This document shows, piece by piece, positions 60,930 to 64,000 of a stretch of 64,000 nt of DNA. A model generated the notes under the pieces. The model was not told where the DNA came from. It saw only the letters and a program-made list of their open reading frames with translations, and ran no database searches. Where the stretch lies: the NCBI RefSeq assembly GCF_036417845.1, contig NC_089981.1:28200553-28264552 (forward strand), read 5' to 3'. How positions within the stretch are numbered: the stretch's first letter is position 1; each line of letters opens with the position of its first letter. The position numbers and the translations under genes are program-made. Origin of the DNA: Apteryx mantelli. Lineage: Eukaryota > Chordata > Aves > Apterygiformes > Apterygidae.

Positions 60930-63900
60930 GTAAGTAGCCAAAGCTGCCTCCTTATTCTTATTGCTTGCTTTACATATGTTGATGACTCCTTCTATTCTCA
61001 CTCTCAACATTATCCTAAGCAAAGATTGGAACTCTGTGTTTCTTCTCTCTTTTAGTTTAGGCCTACTGCAATAAACAGTAGTCAGTAATATTATCTCCTT
61101 AACAGTAATGAAGTTCTCTCTTGGCCCAAGAAACAAGAGCTTTCCAAGCTATCAGGGATGTGGCTTTCACATCTGTAATGCAGTAGCACTGCTGAAGCAC
61201 CAGGCAGATGTTAATGCTTATATCCATCTGTTCGCATTTTGACATTATACAACTCTGGAAATCACATACTTGAGGGTTGAAGAAGAGTCTGGAATAACAA
61301 CATTTAAACTAGAGTGTTAGTTTTAATTTTGCTGTTAGCTAAACTCTGTTCATGTTTTCACAGTGTATGGTGTTGCTTGTAGAGGTGAAAATGACAAAAC
61401 TGTGTATTCCGCAGCATTTCTTGGAAGTATACATAGTTCTCAAATGTGCTGTTTTTTTTTTTTTTTTAAGGATGTGCATGATTTGGGAGATAGATCCTGT
61501 ATGTATGCATTCATGCATCTATTCCTTCCTTCCTGTAGCATTATTATCTTTCATCAGACATTAACTGTAGGAAGGAAGAAATCCTAAAATCTTCACAGAG
61601 CTTTTTCTGAAGGCAATTGCTTAGGAGTTCTTCTTCAGTGTATAGCCTTTGAAGCTAAGATGGCTTGAGCCAAGACTGCTGTGATGCTTTAAGAATAAAC
61701 TCTTTGTGTATAAAGAGCAAAATGTAAGTGCAAACTTGACTCATCTAGAATACACTATTCATACCTAAATGCCAGCCTCTTGTCTGCAGAGCAGTCCTCA
61801 CTAAGATTCATTTTTTCTGGGATATTATTCTGCAGATGTGAGCAACTTCATCTGAAATGGGCAGTTTTTCTCCAAGTGTGGCACTTCCTGGACATTTGAA
61901 TCGGAGGCCTGTTGGCATGACTAACAAGTTCTGATCTGTGCGGTGATTGTGTTGTCTTAGAGCATGGCTCAGAATATTTATTTGCCATGCGCACTACTTA
62001 CTAGTATCCCAGTTGACTTAAAAATTCTCAAATTAGGTCAGAGCTCTCTGATTTATTGCTTTGAGGGGGGCATTTCTATTTTTGATGTTTTATCCAGGTT
62101 AAGGTACATTTTTATTCTCTCTGTTTTTTGGTCCATTTTCAGTGGAAGCAATTTTTTTTTCCCCTTGGTTGTTTAATATTCTTAAATGTACAATACAACC
62201 TTTTCTTACCAAGATCTGAGTATACTCCTGATCAGAACAGACAGACCAGCTAAAACTGGTCCACTGGTACGCTTAGAGTCTCTGTGGGGGCTTTTGTTTT
62301 AACTGGGAATGCTGGGATTTGCTTATTTTTATTAACAACGAGGCTGTGCTCTGTGAGACACAAAGAAAGGTATTAAGACAAGACTGCAACTAGTGGTGTC
62401 TCCATAAAGTATTTTTACTCTCATTGTGTGGTTTGCCCCTTGATGCCAGTGGAGGAGGCTTGGCAGATAGTTTTGAGTATCCCAGGATTCATGGGAACCT
62501 TTATGTAGAGCTAGGGCTTTTCATAGGGATTTCCAATGCTGTTTCACAGCTTACAGCACACCCTTACAGCTGTGCCCCCATTGGTCTAAAGAGCATTTAG
62601 AGTCGCTGTCACCCATCAATCCTTGTCTTACATGGACTAGGAGCAAAAGGAGAAAACCACACGGGGGAGTGCTAACTGGCCTAATGGGAAAGGCCAGGTT
62701 GATTCCCATTAGATGTGCTTAACCCTGATTTGTTCCCATTCTGCTCTTTAGCAGTAACTTGTTGGAGAGAACTTTTGTATATCTCTTAGCAGAATGTAGC
62801 TCTGCTCTCCAAGGATCACCCAGAAAGTCAATTTCTGTTACAAGACAATCCAAAGAGAATATGCCACTTGCAAAGAGAAGATGCCACCTGCAACCAAATG
62901 CCAAATGTTTTATTTGATTTCTCCATCTGCTATAAATTGCCATAGCTAGAATCATTTTCTTCCTTCAGGAAATATTCATCCTTTTGATTTCAGTAGTCTT
63001 AAGATGTAGACTTCCTTGCTTGCAAATGAGTCACTAGGACAGAGCCAGACTTCCTTAAGTTTTAACACTGAATAACTAACATTTAGTTTTCACATTTATC
63101 AATTTCCTATATGTCTCTGTAAAGACTCGGAATGCAGCAATTTGGTCTTAGTTCTTTGCCACCTGAAGCTACAGCTGTTTCAAAATTTAGGGAATTAATA
63201 GATTTGATTTCTGGGTCCAAGAATAAAACAGGAGCTCTTTGAAGCATTCTTCCCCCCAGGTTTGGAGAGCGGGCTTTTTTAAGAATGACACAGAAGTTTC
63301 ACCACCAAAAGAATTAGTGGTGAAATTGTTTGCACAAGTATAGAAAGTAACTGATTATGTCTGTGCATAATAGCATATGCAAGCAGCAGTTTTTCTGCAC
63401 AGATGCCACCGGAGAAGATGGATTGCCAAGATTAACCATGCATATTTGGCTAGAATGTGGTTGTCATTATTAGGAAGTAATGCTTGTGATTAATGAGTGA
63501 GTGAGTTGTGCAGACTTTGAAAATCTGTTGACCCGTGAATTCAGGCTTCCCTTGCATACCAGATTCTATTGAAAACTTCATGCTGCCACACTGTGTGGTA
63601 TATGTCCAGGGTGGGGAACTGAAAAAGTGGATAATGGGACCATTCATGTTGCATCTCCATGAAATACAAACATTGCATATGCTTGTGTTTCACCTTTCTA
63701 CTCTCCCTCTTATTACTTTGCTCTTGTTTCATTATCCAGTATACATTTGGTGTCAAAAGTTATTTTAAAGGGATATGCATTGAAGTTATTGGAAGCAGCA
63801 ACAGCATAAAAATATTTAAAGGCTTTTTAATGTCATTTTTCATTCAGTGCCAAAAAATTGAACTGAAGAATATCATTACTGATACTGACTCCAATATTTA

Positions 63901-64000
63901 TATTTCTGTGCATTAGTTTGATTCAGTCTCTGCTTGTTGCAGACCAACACCATATTTCAAAAAACTAAATTGCATGTAAGTCTCTATGCATATCCCTGGA
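60930..64000 (+). other. TUB intron 5, partial
   Basis: From the exon 5 donor to the window end, more than 3 kb of intron. The next tubby exon, expected to start with a serine-rich and Asp/Glu-rich segment, was sought and is not present. It holds a T16 run (61452-61467) and a 20-base tandem duplication at 62851-62890. Nothing else was recognised. Confidence 0.85.
62851..62890 (+). repeat. Tandem duplication, 20-base unit
   Basis: CAAAGAGAATATGCCACTTG is followed directly by a copy with two differences. Local duplication. Confidence 0.85.

Larger units (their letters stand above)
2124..64000 (+). other. TUB: TUB locus, 5' part (exons 1-5, gene runs off the window)
   Basis: Five exons on the plus strand splice into one continuous frame of 556 nt, about 185 codons plus one base. 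In mammals tubby is an adaptor that binds PI(4,5)P2 at the membrane through its C-terminal beta-barrel. It works with IFT-A in delivering receptors to cilia and has also been described as reaching the nucleus. Mutation in mice causes late obesity with retinal and cochlear degeneration. Only the N-terminal part is here; the tubby domain, roughly 250 residues in the family, is not in the window. Introns are 31,172, 1,475, 12,002 and 13,601 nt. Assignment to TUB rather than TULP3 rests on the exon 1 peptide and the exon 4 KEKKGKHK segment. Confidence 0.93.

Overview
This is 64 kb of vertebrate nuclear DNA, most likely from a bird. Split, phase-matched coding exons lie in long AT-rich introns. The gene starts in a CpG island, and the clear transposons are CR1 LINEs ending in the ATTCTGTG-type octamer tail typical of birds. 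Crocodilians and turtles also carry CR1 and cannot be fully excluded. There are no bacterial-type operons, CRISPR arrays or viral genes.

The window is dominated by one plus-strand gene, the 5' part of TUB (tubby). I assembled five coding exons by hand: 2124-2161, 33334-33385, 34861-35023, 47026-47160 and 60762-60929. All have GT/AG borders and compatible phases. Together they encode about 185 residues of the N-terminal region: the short start peptide, the helix corresponding to the IFT-A-binding segment of TULP3, the KQKKKR basic cluster, a lysine-rich linker and an acidic/glutamine-rich stretch. The C-terminal tubby domain, which binds phosphoinositides, must lie beyond 64000.

Layout: 1-1440 is AT-rich upstream DNA. 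1440-3180 is a strong CpG island holding the presumed promoter, 5' UTR (upstream ORFs, a G-quadruplex motif and a duplicated CCGTTA element) and exon 1. 2162-33333 is a 31 kb first intron with two 5'-truncated CR1 copies, one still holding a long reverse-transcriptase frame, plus several unexplained repeats and hairpins. 33334-35023 holds exons 2 and 3. 35024-47025 is intron 3, with an anomalous GC-rich block near 41 kb. 47026-47160 is exon 4. 47161-60761 is intron 4, with an (AC)n microsatellite, an old CR1 tail and a MIR-like fragment. 60762-60929 is exon 5, and intron 5 runs off the window.

The most interesting point is exon 4. It is frame-neutral, has weak splice signals and a NAGNAG acceptor. 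Skipping it would join exon 3 to exon 5 so that the protein reads like the paralogue TULP3 at that place. No wholly new system is evident. The remaining findings are regulatory candidates and unclassified repeats that need database comparison.
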